Source: Artemia franciscana (Eukaryota; Arthropoda; Branchiopoda; Anostraca; Artemiidae). Taken from it: 64,000 nucleotides of DNA. Location: NCBI RefSeq assembly GCF_032884065.1, contig NC_088880.1, positions 31,647,298 through 31,711,297 of the forward strand, in the 5' to 3' direction. Positions 47,061 through 59,479 of the stretch are shown here, one piece after another (the stretch's first letter is position 1; every line of letters starts with the position of its first letter). Made by a program: the position numbers and the translations under genes. The notes under the pieces were generated by a model. The model was not told the DNA's origin, did not search any database, and worked only from the letters and a program-made list of their open reading frames with translations.

Positions 47061-48064
47061 ACTTATCCTGAAATTTTCTGTTCCCACTGAAAAAGGGAGG
47101 CTGTTGAAATACTCCAGTCTAAAATACTCCTGTCTAAATTGACCTGGGATGGGAGAACACGACCCAGACCAGGTTGTTTAGCAGATGAAAATGAACCTGT
47201 TAAATTCCAAACATAATTCTTATGATTAAGGCCGTATGCAGGATTTTTTCTGCGGGGGGGGGGCTTTGGAGTTACAACATAACATTTAAAATGCTTCAAA
47301 TACTGATCTATATGCATCTCTCACATTTTGACGAGTTTGAAAAAATTTCGAAGGGTTTCCAAATCCCCTGTTCTCCCTGGATACGGCTTTGCTGTTGGCT
47401 TACCAATCAGACTCAAATAAGCACATTATTAAGACCAGAAATAGTTTAGTGTACTCTTTAGATTTGCAAATTTATAATGGGGTATAGTAATTTGAAATTA
47501 TATTATTCTACCTTGGGTATCTGCAACCCTTCTGGAGTCTGTGAAAAGCTGAAAAGCAAGCTTTCAACTGATAGCTATTATAGGAATTATATACTTGCTT
47601 TTTTCGGTTGGTATTTTGATTAGGTTTATAGTGAATGTTATTTTGTCAAGTGTCCGTGAATAAAAGATGCATGAAAATTAAAGCAAATAGATGTATGTGG
47701 TATGTAGTACCCCCACCGAAATTGATGTATTTTTTATTTTCCCCTGGGCCTATAATCTCTGCCGCCGACTTCCCTGATTAGAAAAATATACTTTTAATTC
47801 CTCTGTCCTCGCTATTAAAAGAGACTGGAGCTACCTATGCCCAAGGCCACCTCCAGGATTTTTGCCAGGGTGGTCATATTTTTCGGAAAGGAGCGGGGAT
47901 TTAAAAAACTTCAGACATCTTTCAAAAGTTCGCTGATATAAATTTTTTAAAATTTTATGTCATAAAAAAATTTAGACGGGGGAGGGTATACCTACAGTCA
48001 GGGATACGGCCTTATCTATGCCCTGAACTGACTTTTAATATATATATTTTTCTTATTTTATGTT
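47061..48064. other. No gene recognised
   Basis: Mixed AT-rich sequence with GTATGCAGGATTTTTTCTGC- and GGGATACGGC-type phrases that look like worn dispersed repeats. Confidence 0.35.
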
Positions 48065-48104
48065 ATGTATGAGCATCTATGGCCTTACACCTTCCTATCT
48101 ACAG

Positions 48105-48286
48105 TTAGGTTTACTAGCCTTTATTTGAGAAGAAGTTTTTGCTGCAACCAATTCCCTGTTAGAACTCTAAATGCACCAGAGCACAGTCGATCACTTATTA
48201 AGTATTTGAAGCAACAGTTGAAACTTCTTATATACGACTTTAACGGGGAGTTTCCGAAGAGCTTGCGTACGGTAAAAGAAAGCTGA
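48105..48286 (+). CDS. Candidate exon, product unknown
   Basis: Follows CCTATCTACAG and reads RFTSLYLRRSFCCNQFPVRT, then LNAPEHSRSLIKYLKQQLK and LIYDFNGEFPKSLRTV. It either stops at TGA (48284-48286) or uses a donor at ACG|GTAAAA (exon end 48271). The composition is protein-like with an amphipathic helix-like stretch, but no family is recognised and no partner exon was found. Confidence 0.25.
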
Positions 48287-48803
48287 TGCTACGTCAAAGT
48301 ATGTATATTCGTCAAAACTGTGTCTTTGGTATTAATTAGTACCGTCTATAAATGTTCAGTTACTTTTTCATTTCTTATAATGTCTTAGGGAAAAAAGGTT
48401 TTTGAGTAGGAAAGCGAGAATAACAGAAAGGGCACAGACGAAATACTTATTCAGCATGGGTCAAACACTTTGATATTTTACAACTAGTGACGCTAGGCAC
48501 ATGAATGAAGGCAAGTCAGTGGAAAATCAACATTGGGGCTGACATAATGACCATAAACTAGGCAGTCGTTTGCATGTCATTTGCTTTGGTTTGAAGGACT
48601 TTTGGTTGAATCTCTGGCAAAATAGAAAAACTTCCTTTCGAGCCGTTTTGTTTAATTCGACCAGAATCCATTTTGGCTTACAAAGTTCTCCATTTTCTTT
48701 GCATCTTCTCATCCTAACTGACTGGGTGTTTTTGCACCAGTTAGTCATGAACCCTCTGGTGTCATACAGAACAGCAATTGGTTTATAGGGCTTTTCAAAA
48801 CCT

Positions 48804-50042
48804 TTAACACTTCTCAAGGACTAGAAAAGTCATTTGTTGTACAAGATGTTGATCTATGGTATTTATGTCGTTAAAATCAACCTCTTTAACTTCCGAATCG
48901 TTACAGCGATACCAGCCACAATTAGGCGTCCTTCGATACACAAGATAATGACCAGCATCGACTGAACCCAAGTGAACTGCAATAGCAACAGCTTTATAAT
49001 TGACTGATGATAACAGGAGGTCATGGTAACAGCTATCTTTAGCTCTGTTATCCTTTGCAACTTCCAAATTGATGCTATCAAAATCAATATTTACAATACT
49101 GGCATTATTTTTGAAACCAGATAAATTTCTATTTAAAGCCACAGCGAGAAAGGGACTGGTTTTGGTAAATACTATGCGAGAAGTCAGCTCATGTCCATTT
49201 GGGCAATTTCTGCCATAATAGGGATTAAGAACCCTATTGAAAAGAATGCAACGCTCATGGGACTCTGGAACTGCTAAGTAAAGAAGTTTCCTACAAGTCT
49301 GATCATCTTCAATTTCACTCCATTGGCAGATGTCACATACTAAATATTTTCGGTTTTCAAAATGAAAAATTTCAGTAAGTGGACTCCGATATGACATTTG
49401 GTTGGCACTGTTCGGCCTGTTTTCATTATCAACACATTCAAACAAAGTTTCCCAAAATTCAGTCATGCACTGATGGACTGAATCTGCAAAACCATACTCA
49501 GACGGAAATAACTTTCTAAGCTGTTTCGTTGATTCCGTTTTCTCAAGAGATGAAAATGCGAGTTTTTCTATTTCTTCGGAAATGGGGCCCCGTAATTGGC
49601 GAAGAACGTTGAAAAGATTATCATGTATGCTAAAGAGACACTGAACAGCTGAGTTTGCATAGCACGAGACCTTATCACAGTTATCAAATCCTTTTACCTG
49701 TCCATGCACACTCAGGAGGGGTAACATCCTTTTTTCCACGCGGATATCCTGGTATTCAAGTTCTTTCTTTTCAGCACCAGTTTCTGATATAGCCTTTAAA
49801 GCATTAAGTTTTTTCTTTTTTGAATCTGTACTAAAAATAGGCTCTTCCTTAGGCTGTCTTTTTTCCACGCGGATATCCTGGTATTCACGTTCTTTCTTTT
49901 CAGCACCAGTTTCTGATATAGCCTTTAAAGCATTAAGTTTTTCCTTTTTTGAATCTGTACTAAAAATATGCTCTTCCTTAGCCGTCCACCATAATACTCC
50001 GGCACATACTACAGGAACAGCACATTTGACAAATGAACGCAT
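48804..50042 (-). CDS. Ubiquitin-specific-protease-like (C19) intronless ORF, 412 aa
   Basis: A single open frame with a full USP catalytic signature. The Cys box is GFDNCDKVSCYANSAVQCL (Cys127). The His box is VHLGSVDAGHYLVYRR (His365) followed by WYRCNDSEVKEVD (Asn381/Asp382). These are the hallmarks of cysteine deubiquitinases that remove ubiquitin. The catalytic core (about 108-412) is short for the family. Residues 8-20 (AVPVVCAGVLWWT) form a short hydrophobic stretch that could be a membrane anchor, as in mitochondrial USP30; that parallel is inference. Residues 22-107 are two 43-residue tandem repeats (KEE-IFSTDSKK, then NALKAISETGAEKKE). Absence of introns in an intron-rich neighbourhood suggests a retrocopy that stayed open. 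The start is the first ATG after an upstream region with four CREs. A GTAAGT donor-like site at 50053-50058 just before the ATG leaves the 5' end uncertain. Confidence 0.82.
   Translation of the reverse strand: MRSFVKCAVPVVCAGVLWWTAKEEHIFSTDSKKEKLNALKAISETGAEKKEREYQDIRVEKRQPKEEPIFSTDSKKKKLNALKAISETGAEKKELEYQDIRVEKRMLPLLSVHGQVKGFDNCDKVSCYANSAVQCLFSIHDNLFNVLRQLRGPISEEIEKLAFSSLEKTESTKQLRKLFPSEYGFADSVHQCMTEFWETLFECVDNENRPNSANQMSYRSPLTEIFHFENRKYLVCDICQWSEIEDDQTCRKLLYLAVPESHERCILFNRVLNPYYGRNCPNGHELTSRIVFTKTSPFLAVALNRNLSGFKNNASIVNIDFDSINLEVAKDNRAKDSCYHDLLLSSVNYKAVAIAVHLGSVDAGHYLVYRRTPNCGWYRCNDSEVKEVDFNDINTIDQHLVQQMTFLVLEKC
49732..49989 (-). repeat. 129-bp in-frame tandem duplication within the USP-like ORF
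   Basis: TTTTCCACGCGGATATCCTG starts at 49732 and 49861. The two units encode 43 residues each and differ at a handful of bases, so the duplication is recent. Confidence 0.92.
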
Positions 50043-50104
50043 TGTTTTATTGACTTACCAATACTGAACAGATTCAATCAGTGCAGCTAGTTTTATTCAC
50101 TGGA

Positions 50105-50231
50105 TGACGTCATGATAAATTACGATATTCATTTTATTCGAATGACGTCATAATTAATCATGTATTTGGGCATTCTGCTGGAATGACGTCATAATTAATG
50201 GTGTACTTGGCGTTCTGTTGGAATGACGTCA
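50105..50231. promoter_or_regulatory. Cluster of four CRE palindromes upstream of the USP-like ORF
   Basis: Perfect TGACGTCA at 50105-50112, 50143-50150, 50184-50191 and 50224-50231, with start-to-start spacing of 38, 41 and 40 bp. They lie 63-189 bp before the ATG of the minus-strand USP-like ORF. TGACGTCA is the consensus site for CREB/ATF bZIP factors and is also bound by XBP1-type factors. The last three sites sit in a 40-bp tandem repeat sharing CATTCTGCTGGAATGACGTC-like context. The spacing is close to four helical turns, so the sites face one side of the DNA. Confidence 0.7.
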
Positions 50232-50299
50232 TGAAAACATTCTGCGGAGAATAATTAGCGTTGCGAACAAGCATTTCAAGGGTTGTCATTCATTTTTTA

Positions 50300-53180
50300 A
50301 AATCTTCTTAGATCCTACCTTTAGACTACTTCTCTCCCACCAGCACTCAAATTTATATTTGTTTTAAGAATAACGACAATTTCATTTGCTTTAAAAGGAG
50401 TGATTTTGGAGTTTTTAAATAAATATAAAATTTGAAAAAATGGTACGCCACTATATTTTTTGGTTAAGTTTACTGCCGAAAAAAAATTAGGGAAGAAATA
50501 GACAACATAAGCACAAGAAGTTGAGCCATCGTATTCCATGGTTAAAAAGTGTGCGTCAAATATGCTCTCTGTAATCCCCTTGACACAAATAGTTCCAGAT
50601 AAAAATTTTGAAATGGCCATTTTGCTCAGAATAGTGGAGGTTTATGGGTATGCCTTCGGGGTCAACATCAACCCTACAGTCCAGAAAAATTGCCTCAGAT
50701 GACACAAGTTACTCATTGTGAACGTAAAATGTTTTGTAGAAAATGTGGGCGTGTTTGATGATGGTAGTCCAATCACTTTGGAACTCTTAGGAATTGTTCC
50801 TTGGGGTAAGGTTTTGTTTAGGGTTCCCCAAAGATATATTGCTGTAACAATTCAAAAACCTGAGTACAAAAAAGTTTACAAACTACTTCCTCTGCAATAT
50901 TTAGGGATATGCTTGGGATCGAACTCAGAATTTTAGATAAAAGGCAAGAAGCCTTAGAATGCTGTTTTGGGGGAGGACTTAAAAATTTTTGTTTCTGATC
51001 AGCCTGTGTCCCCAAGATCATTAAAATAGTGGATTTGTAGTATTTGAGGACTGGTTGAGGAATCAAGTCTTTTTTACGAAGTGTGGGGGGATATAATTTC
51101 CTTTTAAATTGAAGGAAGAGAGCATGATACAGCAAGTAAAATCAAACTTGGTAGAAAGAACTCATGGGAATGAAAATCTAGTGCCCTCTTTGTGCTTTTC
51201 AGCTGCCAAGGCCAGTCCTAGCTCTGGGGAAAAGTTTAAGGAAGGTAGCATACATTTTTGTAATCGGAATCCTTGCCAGAAAAAGATCTCAACGTTCAAA
51301 AAAAAGAAGAAAAAGGAAATGAAAATGAGAGCTGAATCCCATTTCATGGTGTCAAGCAAGGCTATATCTGGGGCGGGGTGACGGGTTTAACCGCCACCAC
51401 CCCCTCCCTGAATTTTTTTTCGATTCGTAAAAAACAAAATGCATATATTTTTTTCAATACGTTTAAAGTTTTTGTACCCCCTCCTGAACAACCCTCCCTC
51501 CCCCAGAACAGAAATTCTGCATATGGTCTTGATTTAAGGCCCTAAATACGAGCTACAGCCTCGTAATACGATAAGACAAGATTTATTCACTTTTAATCAA
51601 TCACCCAATGAATACATTGCGCTAATCCCCCAAAGATTCCTAGGCCTGTAAAAGAGGGGGAGCAAATGCATTTCAATTGGTCACTAAATTAATAAAGTTA
51701 AATTAAAAAAAAGCTAAACAAAAGAAATAAAATTAATATTATGCAAAAAGGAGAAAAGGAAGAAAGAAAACGAAAAATGAAAGAAAAAGTCAAATGGAAA
51801 CAAAAATTGTTTTTTATGTCTTTTGAAGGTACCAAACGAGTGTTATTCTTGAGCCGAAACGGGAAGGGTAGTTGTATACCGAATCATTGACTTCATTCAC
51901 TGTTCATGCTCGTACAGATCTTTGTGAGGGGTGGGCCACGTTTTAGCCATAGACAACAACAGTTGGCACATTATATTTCATATATTAAATTTCATAAGAA
52001 ATTTCTCTTGTCTTATGAGAAGGTGTTAAAAAGTGGAAAATGCCAACCAATCAATCATTTTATTAATCGTAAATTCATACCTCATAGCCAATTTCATAGT
52101 GCGTGTTTCTCCTTAACGCTTTACATCTTACTAGTAATTATAAAATTTATCATTTCGTTCCATCCTTGTTGATACTCATTCCGTATCCACGTGCATGAGG
52201 ACATATTTCCTTACTTGCAAATGTATTGGGAATTAACAATAGACAAATAAAAAAAAACATGTTTCCCTTTGTCCCTGAAGATGAGCAGGCTGTACGATCT
52301 TTATTGCGATATAGTCCTGGAAACAAGTTCGCTTATCCTCAAACGCATATCACAAACCTCAAATCCCGCATAAATATGAAAGTTCTTGCCGTTTCCTACT
52401 TATAAGTCTCGATGATAGAGGAAAAATCACCAAACTGAGACTATGAAATCTACTAGTGTCTTGACCGTTAAGGTCCACCGTCTAATCCTCTATTCAAAAT
52501 GAATCTGAAAACTTTCAAGCAAAAGATGGAAAAGAGGCACACGCCTGTGAGCCGCTGGAGAGGTTTTGGACCCATGTTGGCCTGCAATCGTACAGATTGA
52601 GAATCCTTGCTAGGTAATGGCTCAGATAGGGCGAACCATGCCTGCCTTTCTGCTAAAATTTGGAATAGAAGGGTCTGTTCAATAGAGGTGTTACCAGATT
52701 CCCTTTCTGCTAAAGTGGACAGTGAGAAAAGTCTCAGATTTTCTATCTCAAAGTTAGCTATTCATACACGGAATCAGGATTAGATCACCGGTCTCTCCTT
52801 TTAGGTCCTAGTTGGTTTGTGCATCGGATTTAGACTTGGCTCATTTTTACAGAGAGTCATTATCCAGATTTCCCCCCCCCCCCCAATACTTACGTCAATG
52901 CTGAAGGTGTCAGCCCCTCAAAATTGTCGGAACGGTATGTCTCATAAAAAGTTTTGTCTGAAGAAAGGATGATGTATACTTTTAATAGCTTGTCAAGGAT
53001 GATCGATCAGTGCTAGAAAAGATGAGAAGTTGCATTTTCTTGCCACAGGTCAACCTGGTAATAACAGCTTAATTAAGGTGAACTAAAGGAAGGAGCAAAC
53101 GATAAGGCTCAATTACTTTACCAATGAGTGAAATGTTAAAGCTTAAGAGATACTTGTGATGCTATTCATCTGCCTCGGTC
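50300..53180. other. Upstream of the USP-like ORF: worn repeats, no gene recognised
   Basis: About 50580-51160 carries degraded composite-repeat phrases (GAAATGGCCATTTTGCTCAG, ATGCCTTCGGGGTCAACATC). Short open frames at 50718, 51109 and 51906 lack domains. A C-homopolymer lies at 52872-52884. Nothing else is assignable. Confidence 0.4.
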
Positions 53181-53583
53181 CTTAGCTTAGAAAGTTAAAC
53201 AATAATCTCATCAATCTCAGCCGAAAACAGGAATCGGATGGATTAAGTAACAGGAGATGGCAGCACCTTCGGCCATCGAAAAGTACTCCTGTTTCGGATA
53301 TCGAATCCCAACCCCAAATTATTATAAGAGGGAAAATTGGTGATGAGGCTAAAGAACCGTCGCGCATCCTAAGGACTTTTAGATTTCGATTTAACTCAAT
53401 TTGAAACTAGCATCTTCCTGCTTGCCAACTGGAATACCTCCTGCTTGCCAGCCGGAATAGAGTTTTTCAATTACAAGTAAAAACGTTGCTCGAAGAACCA
53501 AAGGAAAAAAAAGAAGCAGAACAAGTCTTCAACAAAGACTGCAATACGTCTCTTCAACTCGTAAACTGTGGGTTTTGGCTTAA

Positions 53584-54050
53584 ACAAAAGTGAAAACACT
53601 TCTTTGGACACTACCAAGAATTATTTGTAGCCTTCCAAAATCCATTGTCATATTTATCAATCCACTCCAAATTTCATCTTTCAGGAGAAACCATGAAGGC
53701 TAGACCCTTTCCACTTTCTTGCAACAAACTGAAATGGGTGGCACAGGGGAAAAGAACAACATAAACTTAATGTATGGCTTCTGCAGTCATTTAACGTCAT
53801 ACTTTGCATAATTTATACAAAACTGAAAACACTTCTTTGGACAGTACCAAGAATTATTTGTAGCTTTCCAAAATCCATCGTCCTATTTATCAATCCACCC
53901 CAAATTCCACCTTTTAGGAAAAACCACAAAGGTTAGACTCTTCCCACTTTCTTGCAACAAACTGAAATGGGTGGCACAGGGGAAAAGAACAACACAAACT
54001 AAATGTATGGCTTCTGCAGCCATTTAATGTCATACTTAGCATAATTTATA
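53584..54050. repeat. 233-bp tandem duplication (copy B)
   Basis: ACAAAAGTGAAAACACTTC at 53584 and ACAAAACTGAAAACACTTC at 53817; counterpart of 34268-34735. Confidence 0.88.
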
Positions 54051-54113
54051 ATTTATTACAAGATATAATGCTATTTAAACACTGATAATGAATAATATTA
54101 AACTTTCTTTCAG

Positions 54114-55188
54114 CCGCTGAAGACGAAGAAAAGCCAACTATTAATCCAGTATCTAGCATTATGGAAACAGGAGGTCCAGAATTTTTCACTGGAGGTCTGG
54201 ATCCTACATCCGCTCCTGTTCAAGGTTTGTCTCCTTGTTTTATTTTTTTATAGTCTTTTTTATTACCGTTTGAGCAATGTATTTTATATCTTATGAATCG
54301 TATTTCACGGTTGAGAAATTTATGAACTGTAGAATACAACTGCAAATACTAAACTTCTATACGTAAACGATTTCTCAGGCCACATTGCCTTTCTCTTTAC
54401 TTTAAGATGGAATGAAAATTCTGAAAAACTCACACATTTTTATAAGAATCCAAAAAGTTTAACTTCTTATGTACAGAAAAAAAAAATAAGAAAGAAAGAG
54501 AGCTTAAACAGATTAAAGTATCCCCGAAAAGATGAAAAAAAACACAAAAGACTATACAGGAAAAAAAAACAATGTGTTTTTGTTTTATTTTTGTTTAAAC
54601 GCTGCTGTCAATCTGTCTGTTGTCAATCACTGTTATCTATTTAGACGCTGTTATCATGTAGTCAATCTAAGATATTTTTGTCGCAGATATTTTTATATTG
54701 TCGCAGGATAAATTTTCTCTTCAAGCAGTTTGATGATACGCACCTTATAGGCGTTTTCACAATAATCTATTTAAAAAAAAAAAAAAAACTATTAATTGGC
54801 AGTATACAAACCAGTGTTATAGTAAGTGCACTAAACCATACAAACGATAATTTTTTTCCAATTTATTTTGATAGTGTAAGCAAGTTGGTTCTGGAAAAAA
54901 AATTCTTAGACTAAGATATGTATTAGAAATAATTAATATACAGGTTATTTAGTAGAAACATTCAACCCCTCTACCCTCTTTCGAATGTACTTAGTAGTTG
55001 TTGCCTACATGTCACCCTACATGACAGAACTGAAAAATGTTTAAAAGTCTTAAATTCATATGGAAAACCAATAAACCCAACACAAGCTGAAAACCCATCG
55101 TCATCAAAGATTACCAGTATTTGACAGCCAAATACTACCCTGAAACGTGCAACTTATGTAAGCCCTGATGACGCAAAACTTGAGGGTG

Positions 55189-55235
<47 letters not shown>

Positions 55236-58200
55236 ATAATCCGGTATGACAAGTCAGCCATGATGTTGTGATATAATTTTATAAAATTAGTTTAGTGCTC
55301 TAAACAAGGAAAGTTTTTGATATGATTTAGCTACCCAAATGGGGAAGCTTAATTTCTTTTTTTGTAAGCCATGTTTATGTTTTTAATGGTAGCTCTAGTG
55401 GCATCAATTCATGCGAATTTAGGGGGGGGGGGCAAGTAATTGTTTCGGTTTTCTAATGAAGATATATCAAGTCAATTTGAGCAGCTCCCTGACACGCCTA
55501 CCAATTTTCATCGTCCTAGCACGTCCAGAAAAACCAAACTCGCCAAATCACTGAACGCCTCCCCCCCAACTCCCCCAAAAAGAGTGAATCCAGTACGGTT
55601 ACGTCAATCATGTATAAAGGACATTTGCTTATTCTATTCACCAAACTTCACCCCTATTCCTCCACTCCAAGTATTTTCCAAGATACCTCCCTCCAAATCC
55701 CCCCAACGTCAACAGATCTGTTCACGATTTGAAATAAGAGCTCTGACACATGAATTCCTTCTAAATATCAAATTTCATTAAGATCCGGTCACCCGTTTTT
55801 AAGTTAGAAATACCTCAATTTTTCTAATTTTTTCCAAATTAACACCCCCCAGCTCTTCCAAAGAGAACGGATCCGTTCCAATTATGTCAATCACGTATCT
55901 AGAACTTGCGTGCTTATTCTTCCCATCAAGTTTCATCCCGATCTCCCCACTCTAAGCGTTTTCCAAGATTTCTGTTTCCCTCCTCCAATCCCCTATGTCC
56001 CCGGATCCAATTCGAGTCGAAAATGGAGCATCTGAGACATAAGATCCTTCTATATATATCAAGTTTCATTAAGATCCGATCACCTATTCGTAAGATAAAA
56101 ATACCCCAATTTTCACGTTTTCCAAGAATTCCGGTTTCTCCCTCCAACTCCCCCCAAAGTCACAGGATCTGGTCGGAATTTAAAATGAGAGCTTTAAAGC
56201 ACAAGATCCTTCTTGTGCTCCCTTCCCCAACTCCACCAAAGAGAGCAGATCCGGTTCGGTTATGTCAGTCACGCATCTTAGACAGGTTTTTATTCTTCCT
56301 ATCCAGTTTCACCCTGATCTCTCCGCGTTAAGTATTTTCTAAGATTTTCGCCCCCCCCCCCAACTGCCACCCCCAATGACGCTGTATCCGGTTGAGATTT
56401 AAAATAAGAGATCTGAGGTATGAGGTCCTTCTAAATATGAAGTTTCATGAAGATCCGATCACTCCTTCGTAAGTTAAAAATACGTCATTTTTCCTAATTT
56501 TTCAGAATTAACTCCCCCCCCCCCCCGAATAGAGCGGATCCGTTCCAATTATGTCAATCACGTAACCTAAGACTTCTGATTATTTTTCCCACCAAGTTTC
56601 ATCCCGATCCCTCCAATCTAAACGTTTTCCATGATTTTAGGTTCCCCCCCCAGACTCCCCCAACGTCTCCAGATCCGGTCGGGATTTAAAAAAAGAGCTT
56701 TGAGACACGATATCCTTCTAAATATCAAATTTCATTGAGATCCGATCACACGTTCGTAAGTTAAAAATACCTCATTTTTTCTAATTTTTCAGAATTACCC
56801 TCCCCCCAACTACCCCAAAGAGAGCGGATTCGTTCCGGTTGTGTCAATCATGTATATAGGACTTGTGTTTATTTTTCCCACCAAGTTTCATCCCGATCCC
56901 TCCACTCTAAGTGTTTTCCAAGATTTTAGGTTTCCTCCTCCCAACTCCCCCTCCCCAACGTCACCAGATCCGGTCGGGACTTAAAATAACAGCTCTCAGA
57001 CACGATATCCTTCCAAAAATCAAATTTCATTAAGATCTGATCAATCGTTCGTAAGTTAAAAATACTTCATTTTTTCTATTTTTTCGAATTAACCGGCCCC
57101 CCACTCTCCCCCAGATGATCAAATCGGGAAAATGACTGTTTATAATTTAATCTGGTCTTGTCCTTGATACGCCTGCCAGATTCCATCTTCCTAGCTTACC
57201 TTGAAGTGCCTAAAGTAGCAAAACCGGGACCGACAGACCGACAGAATTTGCGATTGCTATATGTCACTTGATTAATACCAAGTGCCATAAAAACCCCTTC
57301 AGATGTGCCTGATTTGCCTTTTGAGCCTTAAAAAGTACCCATGGAGACTGCCTGAAAAAAAGCACAGGCGAATTTACCTGATAAAGCCATAATGAAGACA
57401 CGACCTAAAACATAGCTATCCGTTCCAAAGCGTAGGACATTTTTTGAGACAAATTTTTTGGTGCAATTTGTAATTGGAGGTGTGATATACCCACTTGGGT
57501 ACTTGAATCATTCAGTTTGAAAGTCCTTCCATAATTCCAGTTCAAAAAAGGTGCAACACAATTACCTTCAGTTAGGACCTTAATTTTAGGACAGGGACAA
57601 GAATCAGGGGTTTTTTAGTAGTCAAAAACAAGTTTTTTGTCTCCAATATTGAAGTACAATCACAAAAGAAGACTAAATAATACATACCGCGAACAAAGGT
57701 CAGGTATGACGCAGAAAAGGTGCCAAAGCTACCATTTGCCCGTGATTGGTCATGTCAGTGGCAGATTGCTGAGATTTGCTTCAAACCTAAACAGGTACTT
57801 GTAGCTAAAGACAGTCCACGAATTTTTTAGATTGCTAATCTTCATAGGCCGAGCGCAAGTATGCTTCAAAGTTTCATACTACTGGAATCACAGCTTGTGA
57901 AACCTGCTGCCTGGTAGTAGCGGTGTTGTCAATTCACAATAATTTTGAGGGGACAAAATTACATTTTGAAAATTGGGGGGGGGGGTTGAAATTTATCGTT
58001 TACTTATTTCCTTTTCTATGAAAGTACAAAAAAGCATTTCTCAGTGAAAATCTCCCCTTAAAAGGTAGGTTTCAAAATCTCGTGGAGGAGGAACTAGTAG
58101 TAGTACATAAGTAAAAAAGTAAGTGAGTAAGTAAGACGGCACTAGACCCTTAAGGTCCAAACCGGTGGTGCTGATCTCTGTTTCATGGCCCTTCAGCCAG

Positions 58201-58827
58201 GAAGGGCAATGGGGGGCTAGGGGCCAACCATCCTGTGCTTTCACACACCCTTTCTGCAGACCTTTCCCAGATTTCTCCAGGTTCCCATTTAGAGCTGGGT
58301 CGACTCTGGCTGAGCTTACAGAGTCACGCCACTGACCCCCGTCCCAAACTAAATAACTGGTCACAACTGGGATGGTAGTACATGCTCTCCTCTCTGTAAG
58401 AGACGTCACTGTGTAGCTCCCGGACCGAAATAGCAAATAGATTAAGATATATTGGGAAAATATGTATGAATATATGTGTGTTTTCTGCATTTCGGGAAAT
58501 TTCAAGACCCACTCTACGTACAACGATATTCCCGTCCCATACGGAAACCCTTCAGCAGCTCTCCCTCCTGAAACATCTCACACATTAATAGCCCCAGTGC
58601 TAGAAAGCTTAAACCAGGCTGGAGCCCCCAACGCTCATATACAACATGTGGAGCAAGTAATATATTCAGCAGACGGAGTGCCCGGCATTGGCCACGTTGA
58701 AGGTACAATTGAGCGATTAACTACGGTAGACCAAACCCCAAATATGCCTCCAAGGATACAATCTGGTTTTGTTAAACCTGCGGAAGAAGCTTCAAACGGA
58801 CAAAAATCGAGCATGCGCAGTGAATAG
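54114..58827 (+). CDS. Unrecognised gene, last two exons (copy B), splice acceptor lost
   Basis: Exon 54114-54224 is intact at its borders and differs from copy A by two amino-acid changes (Ala to Val and Phe to Ile in the PASSF stretch). The second exon body, 58496-58827, is identical to copy A apart from one silent change. However, the acceptor that reads TTTCAG|G in copy A reads TTTCGG|G here. The next AG (58505-58506) would drop 11 nt and shift the frame. Copy B is therefore either a non-productive duplicate, an allele, or spliced differently. The product is otherwise as for 34798-39091. Confidence 0.55.
55192..55233. repeat. Poly(A) tract in copy B
   Basis: About 40 A; copy A has only about 12 at the same place (35838). 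Confidence 0.9.
55460..57294. mobile_element. Tandem-core element related to 28822-31572 (copy B)
   Basis: Counterpart of 36060-37556 with one more 294-bp unit (about 56770-57060). The right end is again (GACA)n followed by CACTTG-ATTAATAC-CAAGTG. Confidence 0.75.
58104..58426 (-). mobile_element. SINE-like repeat (copy B)
   Basis: Counterpart of 38371-38691 with a few substitutions and one extra GTGA/GTAA tail unit. Confidence 0.5.
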
Positions 58828-59366
58828 CTTATTTTATTCTTCGTTTATTTTATCATTTTTGAACATTATAACCTGTATACAATTAGTAACTTTATTATTA
58901 TTTTTCACATTTTATTCCTTAGCTTACGAACTACTTATGTATTGATACCAGAACTAAATTATTTCTATACCAAAAATCGTAATTTCCTTAACGAAAATTG
59001 TTTGGTGCCCTGATAAGATTAAAAAGAAAAAAAAAGGTTTTAAATTAACATTTTAACATCCGTTTTTGCGCCTTTTTTGGGGGGTATTACAATTTGCATT
59101 TATCGTCTCTTTCTCATGTTCTTTTCACTTATTGTTATAGTCTAATGAAACTGTAGAGAAATTTAAGGGTATTAAAGGCTTAGTCCGAACCCGAATAACC
59201 TTTTAGACACGAAAAACAAAATAATATTATAAGGAAGTTTCCGACATTAGTTTTTATTTTTTCATGTTTTTTGGAGAACGTTAATATTTGCATCAAATAA
59301 ACATAATGTAGGTATTCTTGTTTCCTTACAAATAATAGTTTAAGGCCCTGACAAGATTAATAAGCA

Positions 59367-59479
<113 letters not shown>

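Noticed and set aside
48527-48817. 96-codon frame directly downstream of the USP-like stop
   Set aside because: No domain and no start context; it is most likely the 3' untranslated region.
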